Origin: Gluconacetobacter azotocaptans
GTDB lineage: Bacteria > Pseudomonadota > Alphaproteobacteria > Acetobacterales > Acetobacteraceae
Length of the DNA: 64,000 nt
Assembly (NCBI RefSeq): GCF_014174355.1
Contig: NZ_JABEQF010000004.1
Location: 186,001-250,000, forward strand
Direction: 5' to 3'
A program made the translations under genes and the position numbers. The notes beneath the pieces were generated by a model. It searched no databases. It was given only the letters and a program-made list of their open reading frames with translations, and was not told the origin of the DNA. Shown piece by piece: positions 44,094 to 53,481 of this stretch; within the stretch, counting starts at the first letter, position 1; each line of letters begins with the position of its first letter.

Positions 44094-45251
44094 ATGAAGA
44101 AAGTCACCGTTCTAGGCAGTACTGGCAGTATCGGCTGCTCTACGGTCGATCTGCTGCAGCAGGCGCCGGAACGGTTCCACGTCCAGGCCCTGGTCGGGGG
44201 CACCAATGTGCCCCGCCTGGCCCAGCAGGCGCGTGCGCTGGGGGCCGCGCATGCCGTCATCGCCGATGCGACGCGGCTGCCGGAATTGAAGGCCCTTCTG
44301 GAGGGGACGGATATCGCCGTGTCCGGTGGCCGGCAGGCGGTGATCGATGCGGCGGCGGTGCCGGTCGACTGGACCATGGCGGCGATCACCGGCGCCATCG
44401 GTCTGGAACCCACCCTGGCCGCCGTCCGCAATGGCGGATCGGTCGCGCTGGCCAATAAGGAAGCCCTGGTATGTGCCGGCGACGTCATGCTGCGTGCGGT
44501 GCGCGATGCGGGCGCGACTCTGCTGCCGGTCGATTCGGAACATAACGCGATCTTCCAGTCCCTGGCCGACCGGCAAATCGACGGGATCGAGAAAATCGTC
44601 CTGACGGCATCGGGCGGCCCGTTCCGCCGCGCGACCCTGGCCGAAATGGAAAAGGCGACGCCCGAGGCCGCCCTGCGCCATCCGACCTGGACGATGGGCG
44701 CCAAGATCACCATCGATTCGGCGACGATGTTCAACAAAGGGCTGGAGGTGATCGAGGCGGCACGGCTGTTCGACCTGACCGAGGACCGCATCGGCGTGGT
44801 CGTGCATCCGCAATCCGTGGTGCATGGCATGGTGCAGTACACGGACGGCAGCATCGTGGCGCAGCTCGGCTCGGCCGACATGCGCATCCCCATCGCCCAT
44901 ACGTTGGCCTGGCCCCGCCGCATGGCGACGACCTCGCCCCGCCTGGACCTGGCCACCCTGGGCCGGATGGATTTCGAAGAGCCCGATGAGACCCGCTTTC
45001 CCGCCCTGCGCCTGGCGCGCGAGTCCTTGCGGGCTGGCGGCGCCGTCCCCACTATTCTATCTGCGGCGAACGAGATCGCGGTCGAGGCCTTCCTGGGGGG
45101 GGCGATCGGTTTCCTGGACATCGCGCGGGTGGTGGAGGACGTGATGCAGGCCATCGGCCATCAGGCCGCCGACACGCTGGAGGCCGTCCTGCGATGGGAC
45201 GAGGAAGCACGCCGCACCGCCCGGTTGCGCACGGCATCGCGTGCGGCCTGA
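44094..45251 (+). CDS. dxr: 1-deoxy-D-xylulose 5-phosphate reductoisomerase
   Basis: Dxr catalyses the first committed step of the MEP isoprenoid pathway, giving 2-C-methylerythritol 4-phosphate with NADPH. The 385-residue chain starts with Leu-Gly-Ser-Thr-Gly-Ser-Ile-Gly (NADPH loop at 7-14). It contains Ala-Asn-Lys-Glu-Ala-Leu-Val near 121-127, Pro-Val-Asp-Ser-Glu-His near 145-150, and Ala-Ser-Gly-Gly-Pro-Phe-Arg, all catalytic or metal-binding. Position between cdsA and rseP is the standard order. Confidence 0.97.
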   Translation: MKKVTVLGSTGSIGCSTVDLLQQAPERFHVQALVGGTNVPRLAQQARALGAAHAVIADATRLPELKALLEGTDIAVSGGRQAVIDAAAVPVDWTMAAITGAIGLEPTLAAVRNGGSVALANKEALVCAGDVMLRAVRDAGATLLPVDSEHNAIFQSLADRQIDGIEKIVLTASGGPFRRATLAEMEKATPEAALRHPTWTMGAKITIDSATMFNKGLEVIEAARLFDLTEDRIGVVVHPQSVVHGMVQYTDGSIVAQLGSADMRIPIAHTLAWPRRMATTSPRLDLATLGRMDFEEPDETRFPALRLARESLRAGGAVPTILSAANEIAVEAFLGGAIGFLDIARVVEDVMQAIGHQAADTLEAVLRWDEEARRTARLRTASRAA

Positions 45252-45300
45252 TCCGCGCCGGATTGTCCGGACGATCATCATCAGGAGATAGCCCGTCATT

Positions 45301-46404
45301 ATGCCCGATCTGATTCGGACCGTTCTCGCCTTTGCCCTGGTGCTGGGCGTTCTGGTCTTCATCCATGAACTCGGCCACTATCTCGCCGCCCGGTGGCGGG
45401 GGGTGCATGTCGAGGTCTTTTCGATCGGGTTCGGCCGGCCGCTGCTGCGGTGGCATGACAAGGTCGGCACCGAATGGCGCCTGTGCCCGGTTCCGCTGGG
45501 CGGATACGTAAAGCCGCACGGCTTCGAAGGCCCCGAGGACGCAACGCCGGAACAGATGGCGGCATGGCTGCCGGGCCGGACCTTCCACGACAAACCGGTA
45601 TTGTCCCGCGCCATCGTCATCGTGGCCGGGCCGGTCTTCAACTTTCTGCTGGCCATTGTCCTGTTTGCCGGGCTGTTCACCTTCAGCGGCCGTCCTGAGG
45701 TCCGTAACGTCGTGGGGCAGGTCGTCGCCGGCAGCGCTGCCGCCGAAGCGGGGGTGCGGCCGGACGACGTCATCGTGCGGATCGGCGACCAGGCGGTGGG
45801 CAATGTTGCCGACATCCAGGCCCGGATCGCGGCGGAACCGGGGGTGAAGACCGAAATCACCATCCATCGGGCCGGTCACGATATCGCCCTGCCGGTGACT
45901 GTCGGCACCGTCACCGATCAGTCCGGCAACCGGAGCGGCCAGCTGGGCGTGATGTTCACCGCTACCGTCGGCCAGCCGCAGCCACTGCCGCGGGCGATCG
46001 TCTCGGCAGTGGACGAGACCTGGCACCTGTCGGTCCAGACGCTGGCCGGCCTGTGGCAGATGATCACCGGCCAGCACAGCGCCAAGGATCTGGGCGGGCC
46101 GCTGCGCATCGCCCAGATGTCGGGGCAGGTCGCCCAGTACGGGCTGGCCAGCCTGGTGTCGTTCATGGCGCTGCTGTCGATCAACCTGGGCCTGATCAAC
46201 CTGTTCCCGATCCCGGTGCTGGACGGCGGGCGACTGGTTTTCTACGCCTTCGAGGCCATTCTGGGCCGGCCGGTATCGCGCCGGGTGCGCGATATCAGTT
46301 TTCAGGCCGGTTTCGCCGTGATCGCCAGCCTGTTCCTGTTCTCGACTTTCAATGACCTGTCACATTTCGGCTTGTTTCGCTGGGTCGCTTCCCTGACCGG
46401 ATGA
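45301..46404 (+). CDS. rseP: Site-2 metalloprotease RseP
   Basis: RseP cleaves membrane-anchored anti-sigma factors and leftover signal peptides within the membrane. The 367-residue protease has the zinc site His22-Glu23-x-x-His26 in helix 1 and one PDZ domain (about 125-205, with Gly-Ser-Ala-Ala-Ala-Glu-Ala-Gly-Val). The second metal motif Asn-Leu-Phe-Pro-Ile-Pro-Val-Leu-Asp-Gly-Gly lies near 300-310. E. coli RseP has two PDZ domains; this shorter form with one is usual in alphaproteobacteria. Confidence 0.95.
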   Translation: MPDLIRTVLAFALVLGVLVFIHELGHYLAARWRGVHVEVFSIGFGRPLLRWHDKVGTEWRLCPVPLGGYVKPHGFEGPEDATPEQMAAWLPGRTFHDKPVLSRAIVIVAGPVFNFLLAIVLFAGLFTFSGRPEVRNVVGQVVAGSAAAEAGVRPDDVIVRIGDQAVGNVADIQARIAAEPGVKTEITIHRAGHDIALPVTVGTVTDQSGNRSGQLGVMFTATVGQPQPLPRAIVSAVDETWHLSVQTLAGLWQMITGQHSAKDLGGPLRIAQMSGQVAQYGLASLVSFMALLSINLGLINLFPIPVLDGGRLVFYAFEAILGRPVSRRVRDISFQAGFAVIASLFLFSTFNDLSHFGLFRWVASLTG

Positions 46405-46557
46405 TGCCATGATGGCAAGGTCATAGAGGTGCTTGCGTGACGGGGTGGATTTCGGATACGTCCGCCAAGCGGGTATCATCGACAGCGGGCCATGCCGAAT
46501 CCATTCGCGCGGGCTTGTGTCGGGTCAGTGGACCGTCTGGTTTGGGGGAAGCCGATT

Positions 46558-48990
46558 TTGTCGAGTAAACGTTCTGCGCTGCTTGCGTCGGTTTGTCTCG
46601 TGCCTGTTTTTCTTGCCGGAACCGCCCAGGCGCAGGTCGGCCAGAAATCGCGTTCCGGTGCCGCCGCGCGCCGCGCGCCGGCGGTCCATGCACCGTCGGG
46701 CGGCATAATCGAATCCATCGACATCAGCGGCAATGACCGGATCGAGACCAGCACGGTCCTGTCCTACATGGTCGTCCAGCCGGGCGATCCGTTCAATCAG
46801 GACCAGCTGGACCGGTCACTCAAGACCCTGTACGCCACCGGCCTGTTCAAGGACGTGACGCTGCATCGGGCGGGCAATGTCCTGCAGGTGCGCCTGGTCG
46901 AAAACCCGATCGTCAACCGCATCGTGTTCGAGGGCAATCACGCGGCCAAGGACGAGGACCTGCGCAAGGTCATCTCGCTGCGGCCCCGCGCCGTGTTCTC
47001 GACGCAGACCACGGCGGCCGACCGGCAGAAGATCCTGGGCGTCTATGCCGAGAAGGCGCGCTATGCGGCCACGGTGACGCCGCAGATCATCCGTCTGTCC
47101 CACAATCGCGTCGATGTGGTCTTCCAGATCAACGAGGCGCAGCAGACGCTGATCAAGAAGATTGCGTTCGTCGGCAACCATGCGTTCAGCGAAGCCCGGC
47201 TGGCGCAGGTCGTGTCCTCGAAGGAGACGACGTGGTACCGGTTCTTCTCCTCGTCCGACGAATATAATCCCGAGCGCATCAGGTACGATGCCGAACTGCT
47301 GCGCCGTTTCTATCTGCGCAACGGTTTCGTCGATTTCCAGATCCGCAATCAGACCGGCGAGCTGTCGCCCGACCGCAAGTCGTTCTACGTCACCTTCACG
47401 ATGGAGGAGGGAGCGCGCTACCGCCTGGGCCGGCTGAATATCCGCTCGTCGCTGAAGCATGTCAGTGCGGCGTCCCTGCGCAAATATATCGAACTGTTCG
47501 CGCATCAATGGTACGATGGCTCTGCCGTTCAGCACAATGCGACGGACATGGAGGAAATCCTTCAGGGGCAGGGGCATCCGTTCGCCATGGTGCGTCCGGA
47601 AATCGCCCGCAATCCCGAAAAGCGGACCGTCGACCTGCTGTTCGACGTCAGCGAAGGCCCGCGCGTCTACGTCGAACGCATCGACATCAACGGCAATACG
47701 ATCACCCAGGACAAGGTCATCCGGCGGCAGTTGCCGATGGCCGAGGGCGACCCGTACACCCCGGCGGACCGGAAGTATTCCAAGGCGATCCTGCAGGATC
47801 TGGGGTACTTCAGCTCGGTCTCCATCGACCAGTCGCCGGGTTCGGGGCCTGATCGCGTGAACGTCGCGGCCAACGTGGTCGAGAAGCCGACCGGCGAATT
47901 CTCGCTGGGTGGCGGCTATTCGACCGACGTCGGTATCCTGGGCAATATCGGCGTGAAGCAGCATAACCTTCTGGGGTCGGGCGTCGATGCGGGCATTTCG
48001 GGCACGATGGCCTACTACCAGCGCCAGGCGGATATCTCGGTCTCGGATCCGTTCTTCCTGAACCGCAATCTGGTGGCTGGCGTCGATATCTTTGCGATCG
48101 AGAACAACTACCAGACCTACCAGAACTATTCCGAAGGCCGGTACGGCATCAGCCTGCGCATGGGATACGCCTACAACAACCATCTGTCGCAGTCCTGGAG
48201 CTATGCGCTGACCGATCGAAACGTCGGCAATACCTACAGCGACGCATCGTGGTACATCCTGGACCAGACGGGTTGGTCGCTTCTCTCGCAGCTCAGCACG
48301 ACCCTGACCTATGACACGCGCGACAATCGCATGCAGCCGCACAGCGGGTACGTCGTGCGTGTGGGGGGCGATTTCGCCGGGCTGGGCGGAAACGAGAAAT
48401 ATGTCCGCGGCAAGCTGGACGCCGCCTATTACATCCCCCTGGACGATTTGACGGGCAACCATGACTGGACGGTCGCGCTGACCGCTGGCGCGGGTGAACT
48501 GGCGAATTGGGGCGGCGGACGCAGCGACGTCATCGACAACTTCTATCTTGGCGGCAGTACGCTGCGGGGCTTCCTCGACGGCGGCGCCGGGCCGCGCACC
48601 ATGGGTATTCCGGCCTATACCTATAACGGCGTGACCTATCCGATGCATTCCCAGGAGGATTTCATCGGTGGCCGGTTCCTATATACCGCGTCGGCGACGG
48701 TGAATTTCCCGATGCCGCTGGGTGCGGACATGGGCATTCGCGGACGTTATTTCGTCGATGCGGGCGGCCTGGACGGGCTGCGCGTGCCGCGCCGCTATAC
48801 CTCCTTGCAGGACATGCCGCGCTACACCCCGGTCTATGGCGATACGCTGACGCCCCGTGTCAGTACCGGTGTGGGCTTCTCGTGGAAAAGTCCGTTCGGG
48901 TTGATCAACATCGATCTGGGTATCCCGGTCCTGAAGCAGAAACATGACCGGACCCAATTGTTCCGCTTTGGCTTCGGCCAGCAATTCTGA
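46558..48990 (+). CDS. bamA: Outer membrane assembly factor BamA
   Basis: BamA inserts beta-barrel proteins into the outer membrane. The best start is a TTG at 46558 with GGGGGAAG 6-7 nt upstream, giving an 810-residue precursor whose first 26 residues form a clean signal peptide (Lys-Arg, hydrophobic core, Ala-Gln-Ala). The ATG at 46492 would place 22 extra residues in front of that signal. Five POTRA domains fill about 40-410; the rest is the 16-strand barrel, ending in Phe-Gly-Phe-Gly-Gln-Gln-Phe with the terminal aromatic needed for assembly. rseP precedes it and the chaperone ompH follows after 7 nt. Confidence 0.95.
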   Translation: MSSKRSALLASVCLVPVFLAGTAQAQVGQKSRSGAAARRAPAVHAPSGGIIESIDISGNDRIETSTVLSYMVVQPGDPFNQDQLDRSLKTLYATGLFKDVTLHRAGNVLQVRLVENPIVNRIVFEGNHAAKDEDLRKVISLRPRAVFSTQTTAADRQKILGVYAEKARYAATVTPQIIRLSHNRVDVVFQINEAQQTLIKKIAFVGNHAFSEARLAQVVSSKETTWYRFFSSSDEYNPERIRYDAELLRRFYLRNGFVDFQIRNQTGELSPDRKSFYVTFTMEEGARYRLGRLNIRSSLKHVSAASLRKYIELFAHQWYDGSAVQHNATDMEEILQGQGHPFAMVRPEIARNPEKRTVDLLFDVSEGPRVYVERIDINGNTITQDKVIRRQLPMAEGDPYTPADRKYSKAILQDLGYFSSVSIDQSPGSGPDRVNVAANVVEKPTGEFSLGGGYSTDVGILGNIGVKQHNLLGSGVDAGISGTMAYYQRQADISVSDPFFLNRNLVAGVDIFAIENNYQTYQNYSEGRYGISLRMGYAYNNHLSQSWSYALTDRNVGNTYSDASWYILDQTGWSLLSQLSTTLTYDTRDNRMQPHSGYVVRVGGDFAGLGGNEKYVRGKLDAAYYIPLDDLTGNHDWTVALTAGAGELANWGGGRSDVIDNFYLGGSTLRGFLDGGAGPRTMGIPAYTYNGVTYPMHSQEDFIGGRFLYTASATVNFPMPLGADMGIRGRYFVDAGGLDGLRVPRRYTSLQDMPRYTPVYGDTLTPRVSTGVGFSWKSPFGLINIDLGIPVLKQKHDRTQLFRFGFGQQF

Positions 48991-48997
48991 GGTGACA

Positions 48998-49888
48998 ATG
49001 CTTCGTTCCCGTGGCGTATCCGCGCTGCTCGCCGCCGTTGTGATGTCCTGCGCCGATCTTGCCTCGACCGGCGCTTTCGCGCAGGCGGCTGGATCGTCGG
49101 GTGGAAATGCCGGCTGGTTCGTGCCCAAGACCGCCCAGCCGGCCGCCGGCGGCGCGGCCCAGCACGCGGCCCCGCGCGCCACGCCCGCGCCTGTCCCGCT
49201 GCCCCCGGCGCCCGCCGACAGTGAGGAAGCCCAGTCCCAGACCCCGCCGGTCCTGCCGCTGCCGCCGGTGCCGGCCTCGCCCGATATTCCGCGTGGTGTG
49301 GCCCCGCCCACGCCGGTGATCGGCGTCATCAGCGTGCCGGATGTCATGCGCCTGTCCACGGCGGCGCAGCAGGCCGAGCGCGTGCTGGGCACCCGGCGGG
49401 ACGAACTGGCCCGCGATGCCCAGAAGGAGCAGGGCGGCTGGCGCGACGAACAGCAGAAGCTGCAGGCCCAGGCCAAGAACATGGCGTCGGACCAGATCCA
49501 GCTGCGCGAGCGCCATCTGCAGGAGCGCGTGATCGCCGCCCAGCGCGATTTCCGCAACCGTAACCGGATCATCCAAGAAGCGGCACAGGTCTCGCTGGGC
49601 CAGATCGAGCGGGAACTGGTGCAGATCATCCGTCAGGTCGCGGCCAGCCGGGGCATGAACCTGGTCCTGCACCGCGAACAGGTGGCCCTGAGCCAGGATG
49701 GGCTGGATATCACCCAGCAGGTCGCGAACCAGTTGAACACGGTGCTGCCGACGGTGTTCATCCCGGCGGCGAACGTCGATCCGGAAGAGCTGGCGAAATC
49801 GGGCACCATGCCGACAACGGCCGATGCCGAACGCCAGCAGGCTGCCCCGGCCCCGGCAGTGGCGCCCGCCGCCGCGCCGCACCGGTAA
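48998..49888 (+). CDS. OmpH/Skp-family periplasmic chaperone
   Basis: Skp-like chaperones hold unfolded outer membrane proteins for BamA. The 296-residue protein has a signal peptide (about 1-30), an unusual Ala/Pro-rich stretch (about 45-105), then the OmpH core with long charged helices (about 115-215, rich in Gln, Arg, Glu and Lys) and an Ala/Pro-rich tail. E. coli Skp is about 160 residues; the extra length comes from the low-complexity ends. The ATG at 48998 follows TGAGGTGAC, part of which is the bamA stop. Confidence 0.85.
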   Translation: MLRSRGVSALLAAVVMSCADLASTGAFAQAAGSSGGNAGWFVPKTAQPAAGGAAQHAAPRATPAPVPLPPAPADSEEAQSQTPPVLPLPPVPASPDIPRGVAPPTPVIGVISVPDVMRLSTAAQQAERVLGTRRDELARDAQKEQGGWRDEQQKLQAQAKNMASDQIQLRERHLQERVIAAQRDFRNRNRIIQEAAQVSLGQIERELVQIIRQVAASRGMNLVLHREQVALSQDGLDITQQVANQLNTVLPTVFIPAANVDPEELAKSGTMPTTADAERQQAAPAPAVAPAAAPHR

Positions 49889-49902
49889 CGGCACGCCGTT
49901 TG

Positions 49903-50976
49903 ATGGACAGGCAGGTATCCGCCCTGCCGGGCGACCGGCGATTTTTCGAGCGGAACGGTCCGTTTCCGATCCAGGTCCTGGCCGAGTGCGCCGGGGCCAG
50001 GATCGAGGCCGGCGGTGCCGACGGCGGGGATGCCGCCCCGTATGTCGGCATTGCGCCGCTTCAGTCCGCAGGCCCGCGGGAGGTCAGCTTCCTCGATAAC
50101 CGGCGCTATGCGCCCTTGCTGGAGCAGACGAAGGCAGGAGTAGTGATCCTGTCATCCGCCTTCGTCGACAAATTGCCCAAGGGCACGATCGGGCTGGTAT
50201 CGCAGACGCCCTATCTGGCCTGGGCCAGGGTCGCCAGCCTGTTCCACCCGCTGCCGGCGGTCGAACCGGGGATTCACCCGACGGCGGTCATCGGCGCGGG
50301 GACCGTGATCGATCCGACGGCGCAGATCGGCCCCTTCGTCGTGCTGGGCGCGAATGTTCAGGTCGGCGCGGGGACCCGCATAGACGCCCATGCCGTGATC
50401 GGCGACGGGGTCATGATCGGCGTGCGGTGCCGGCTGGGCAGCCATGCCTGCGTGTCGCACGCCTTGCTGGGCGATCGCGTTACCCTTCTGACCGGGGCGC
50501 GCATCGGGCAGGAGGGCTTCGGCTTCGCCGTGGGCCCCGACGGGTTCGAGACGGTCCCTCAACTGGGGCGCGTGGTGCTGGAAGACGGGGTAGAGGTCGG
50601 CGCCAATTCGACCATCGACCGGGGGTCATCTCAGGATACGGTGATCGGCGCGGGCTCGCGCCTCGACAATCTGGTGCAGATTGGCCATAATACGCGCCTT
50701 GGCCGATGCTGCATCGTGGTGTCTCAGGCAGGGATCTCCGGCTCTACCGAACTGGGTGATTTCGTCACGGTTGCGGCCCAGGCCGGTCTGATCGGCCACA
50801 TCCGCATCGGCGCCAAGGCCCGGATCGGCGCGCAATGCGGGGTGATGTCGGATGTGGAGGCGGGGGCTGACGTGATCGGCAGCCCGGCGATGCCATTTCG
50901 GGAGTTTTTCCGGAACGTGGCGGTGTTGCGGCGCCTGGCGAAGAAGGCGTCGCAAAACGGGGGGGGAGAGGCCTGA
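49903..50976 (+). CDS. lpxD: UDP-3-O-acylglucosamine N-acyltransferase
   Basis: LpxD adds the second acyl chain in lipid A synthesis. The 357-residue protein has an N-terminal uridine-binding domain and a left-handed beta-helix built from hexapeptide repeats (about 110-315). The catalytic His is in Gln-Ile-Gly-His-Asn-Thr-Arg-Leu-Gly, with Gly-Phe-Gly-Phe before it. The ATG at 49903 was preferred to the adjacent in-frame TTG; neither has a strong ribosome site. Confidence 0.95.
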   Translation: MDRQVSALPGDRRFFERNGPFPIQVLAECAGARIEAGGADGGDAAPYVGIAPLQSAGPREVSFLDNRRYAPLLEQTKAGVVILSSAFVDKLPKGTIGLVSQTPYLAWARVASLFHPLPAVEPGIHPTAVIGAGTVIDPTAQIGPFVVLGANVQVGAGTRIDAHAVIGDGVMIGVRCRLGSHACVSHALLGDRVTLLTGARIGQEGFGFAVGPDGFETVPQLGRVVLEDGVEVGANSTIDRGSSQDTVIGAGSRLDNLVQIGHNTRLGRCCIVVSQAGISGSTELGDFVTVAAQAGLIGHIRIGAKARIGAQCGVMSDVEAGADVIGSPAMPFREFFRNVAVLRRLAKKASQNGGGEA

Positions 50977-51059
50977 GGCTCCAGGCCCCCGGAATTCAAC
51001 CGGGACAGGCGGGTAGACGGTCGCAAGGATGACGTGTCCCGCTCTCCCGAGCAAGATGG

Positions 51060-51554
51060 TTGGACGACGTGGATAAAGAAGTAGAGGTTCCTCCGGCGGG
51101 CGACGGCCCCATCTGCATCGAGGCGATCGATGTCATGCGGATCATGGAGGCGATCCCCCATCGCTATCCGTTCCTGATGATCGACCGGATGGTCGACATC
51201 GTACTGGGCACGTCCGCCGTCGGGATCAAGAACGTCACGGCGACCGAGCCGCATTTCCAGGGGCATTTTCCCACGCGTCCGGTCATGCCGGGTGTGCTGA
51301 TCATCGAGGCGATGGCCCAGACGGCGGCGACGCTGGTGGTGCTGACCCTGGGAAAAGCGTTCGAGGGCAAGCTGGTCTATTTCATGACCGTCGACGGCGC
51401 GAAGTTCCGGCGGCCGGTTGGTCCGGGCGACCAGTTGAAGATCCATGTCGAAAAAGAGCGCAGCCGGGGCAACGTCTGGAAATTCAAAGGCGTTGCACGG
51501 GTCGACGGCGTGTCGGTGGCCGAGGCCACCTTCAGTGCGATGATCATGGGGTAA
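51060..51554 (+). CDS. fabZ: 3-hydroxyacyl-ACP dehydratase FabZ
   Basis: FabZ dehydrates beta-hydroxyacyl-ACP in fatty acid elongation and competes with LpxA/LpxD for hydroxyacyl substrates. The 164-residue frame has Ile-Pro-His-Arg-Tyr-Pro-Phe-Leu near 32-39, the catalytic His in Phe-Gln-Gly-His-Phe-Pro and the Glu in Leu-Ile-Ile-Glu-Ala-Met-Ala-Gln. The start is unsure: TTG at 51060, GTG at 51069 or a later ATG at 51135. The first two keep an acidic N-terminus of about 25 residues. Confidence 0.93.
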   Translation: MDDVDKEVEVPPAGDGPICIEAIDVMRIMEAIPHRYPFLMIDRMVDIVLGTSAVGIKNVTATEPHFQGHFPTRPVMPGVLIIEAMAQTAATLVVLTLGKAFEGKLVYFMTVDGAKFRRPVGPGDQLKIHVEKERSRGNVWKFKGVARVDGVSVAEATFSAMIMG

Positions 51555-51648
51555 GTGGCCGCGCGGCCAACGGGACGAGGGGTCCCGTGGCCTGCGGCGC
51601 CCCATTCCCGGCCCCGGCGGGGCCGAGGCGGTTCTGGGAGAGAACGTA

Positions 51649-52521
51649 TTGACCGACGTGGCAGGATTGGACGCCGGGCTGAAGGCCGCTGAGATTCATC
51701 CCTCGTCCATTGTGGCGGACGGGGCGCGTATCGGTCGGGGGGTCAGGATCGGCCCCTGGTGTTCGATCGGACCCGACGTGGTGATCGAGGACGGGGTTCA
51801 TCTGATCGCCAGCGTCATCGTCGACGGGGCGACGCGGATCGGGCCGGGGGTCGTATGCTACCCCTTCAGCACCATCGGCATGGCGCCCCAGGATCTGAAA
51901 TACCGGGGCGAGCCCACGCGCTGCGTCGTGGGCGCGCGAACGGTCATCCGCGAAAACGTGACCATCCATCGCGGCACGGCCACAGGCAGCGGCCTGACCC
52001 AGATCGGCGACGATTGCCTGATCATGGCCAATGCCCATGTGGCGCACGACTGCACCCTGGGAAACGGGGTGATCATCGTGAACAACGTGGTCATGGGCGG
52101 GCATGTCACCATTGGCGACTATGCCCGGATCATGGGGGCCGCGGCGCTGCATCAGTTCGTGCGGATCGGCCGCGGGGCGCTGGTGGGCGGTGTCTGCGGC
52201 GTCGAAGCCGACGTCATTCCCTATGGCAGCGTCCTGGGCAATCGCGCCCGGCTGGTGGGCCTGCACTGGATCTGGCTGAAGCGTAACGGCGTGCAGTCGG
52301 ACGAGATGCATCGCCTGCGGCGGGCGTTCCGCGCCCTGTATCCCCGCAATATGGACGATGAATCCGCGGCATTCAGCCTTCGGCTTGCAGCCGTGCGAGC
52401 CGAATATGGCGGTGACGCTAAGGTGGACGAAATCCTGGATTTCATCGAGGCCCCCAGTCGGCGCGGCCTGGTGCGCGTTGCCGGTGGCGGTGCGGGGTTG
52501 GTCGAAACCGACGGTGTCTAG
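51649..52521 (+). CDS. lpxA: UDP-N-acetylglucosamine O-acyltransferase
   Basis: LpxA adds the first hydroxyacyl chain to UDP-GlcNAc, the entry step of lipid A synthesis. The 290-residue trimeric beta-helix protein starts with a TTG behind GGGAGAG. It has many hexapeptide repeats, catalytic His in Ala-His-Val-Ala-His-Asp-Cys, and a C-terminal helical domain (from about 200). It is 25-30 residues longer than E. coli LpxA, with extra sequence at the C-terminus. Confidence 0.96.
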   Translation: MTDVAGLDAGLKAAEIHPSSIVADGARIGRGVRIGPWCSIGPDVVIEDGVHLIASVIVDGATRIGPGVVCYPFSTIGMAPQDLKYRGEPTRCVVGARTVIRENVTIHRGTATGSGLTQIGDDCLIMANAHVAHDCTLGNGVIIVNNVVMGGHVTIGDYARIMGAAALHQFVRIGRGALVGGVCGVEADVIPYGSVLGNRARLVGLHWIWLKRNGVQSDEMHRLRRAFRALYPRNMDDESAAFSLRLAAVRAEYGGDAKVDEILDFIEAPSRRGLVRVAGGGAGLVETDGV

Positions 52522-52530
52522 GACGCGCTG

Positions 52531-53427
52531 ATGGCGGCCCATCAGGGCGACGGGCCGAGCCGCGATTCGGGCAGGCCGGCCGTGTCGGGGGACTGCGTCG
52601 GGATCCTGGCCGGCGGCGGACCATTGCCCGGTCAGGTCGCGCGCGCGATCCAGGCGCTGGGCCTGCGTCCCTTCATTGTCGGATTCCTCGATTTCGCCGA
52701 CCCGACGGTGATCGGCTCGTGGCCGCATCGCTATATCCGGCTGGCCGCCGCCGGGGATATCCTGGCCTGTCTGCGGGCCGAGGGGTGCCGCGACCTGGTG
52801 CTGATCGGTCCGGTCCGCCGTCCCTCCTTTTCCGACCTGCGGCCGGATGCTACGGGCGCGCGGATCATGGCGCGGATCGGGCGGGCATTGTTTTCCGGCG
52901 ATGACGGCCTGCTGGCCGCGATTGTGCGGGTGCTGGGCGAAGAAGGATTCGCCGTCCACGGCGCCCATGAATTTCTTGCCGGATCGGTCGGCCGGCAGGG
53001 CGTGCTGGGGGATGTGCGGCCCGACGCGGGGGCGGAATCCGATATCCGGCGTGGCCGTATGGTGGTCGAAGCCATCGGGCGGCTGGATATCGGGCAGGGA
53101 TGCGTGGTGCAGGACGGTCTGGTCCTGGCGGTGGAGGCCATGGAGGGCACGGACCCCATGCTGCTGCGCGCCGGCGACTGCCGCCAGCCCGGCCGCCCTG
53201 GCGGCGTGCTGGTCAAGATGCTCAAGCCCGGGCAGGATCGCCGGGCGGACCTTCCGACGATCGGACCCGATACCGTGCATCGGGCGGCGGCAGTCGGGTT
53301 GCGGGGAATCGCCTTTCAGGCCGGTGCGACGTTATTGACCGATCCGGCGGCCTGCGTCGCTGCGGCAAACGCCGCGGGCCTGTTCCTGGTCGGCATTTCC
53401 GCCGGGGACGGCAAGAAACTGTTTTGA
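52531..53427 (+). CDS. lpxI: UDP-2,3-diacylglucosamine pyrophosphatase LpxI
   Basis: LpxI hydrolyses UDP-diacylglucosamine to lipid X, replacing LpxH in alphaproteobacteria. The 298-residue protein has Gly-Ile-Leu-Ala-Gly-Gly-Gly-Pro-Leu-Pro near 24-33, Ile-Gly-Pro-Val-Arg-Arg-Pro near 92-98 and Gly-Gly-Val-Leu-Val-Lys near 220-225, matching DUF1009/LpxI. It follows lpxA by 9 nt. In many relatives lpxB comes next, but here it does not. Confidence 0.92.
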   Translation: MAAHQGDGPSRDSGRPAVSGDCVGILAGGGPLPGQVARAIQALGLRPFIVGFLDFADPTVIGSWPHRYIRLAAAGDILACLRAEGCRDLVLIGPVRRPSFSDLRPDATGARIMARIGRALFSGDDGLLAAIVRVLGEEGFAVHGAHEFLAGSVGRQGVLGDVRPDAGAESDIRRGRMVVEAIGRLDIGQGCVVQDGLVLAVEAMEGTDPMLLRAGDCRQPGRPGGVLVKMLKPGQDRRADLPTIGPDTVHRAAAVGLRGIAFQAGATLLTDPAACVAAANAAGLFLVGISAGDGKKLF

Positions 53428-53481
53428 CGGCGGATCCGCCGCGATCCGTCGTCCTGTGTCTTTCTGAACGGGAGAATCGAT

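Noticed and set aside
43055-45154. A 699-codon minus-strand frame across cdsA and dxr
   Set aside because: Antisense shadow of GC-rich genes; no family features, low-complexity composition.
46816-48648. A 610-codon minus-strand frame opposite bamA
   Set aside because: Antisense shadow; bamA has clear POTRA and barrel features in the other strand.
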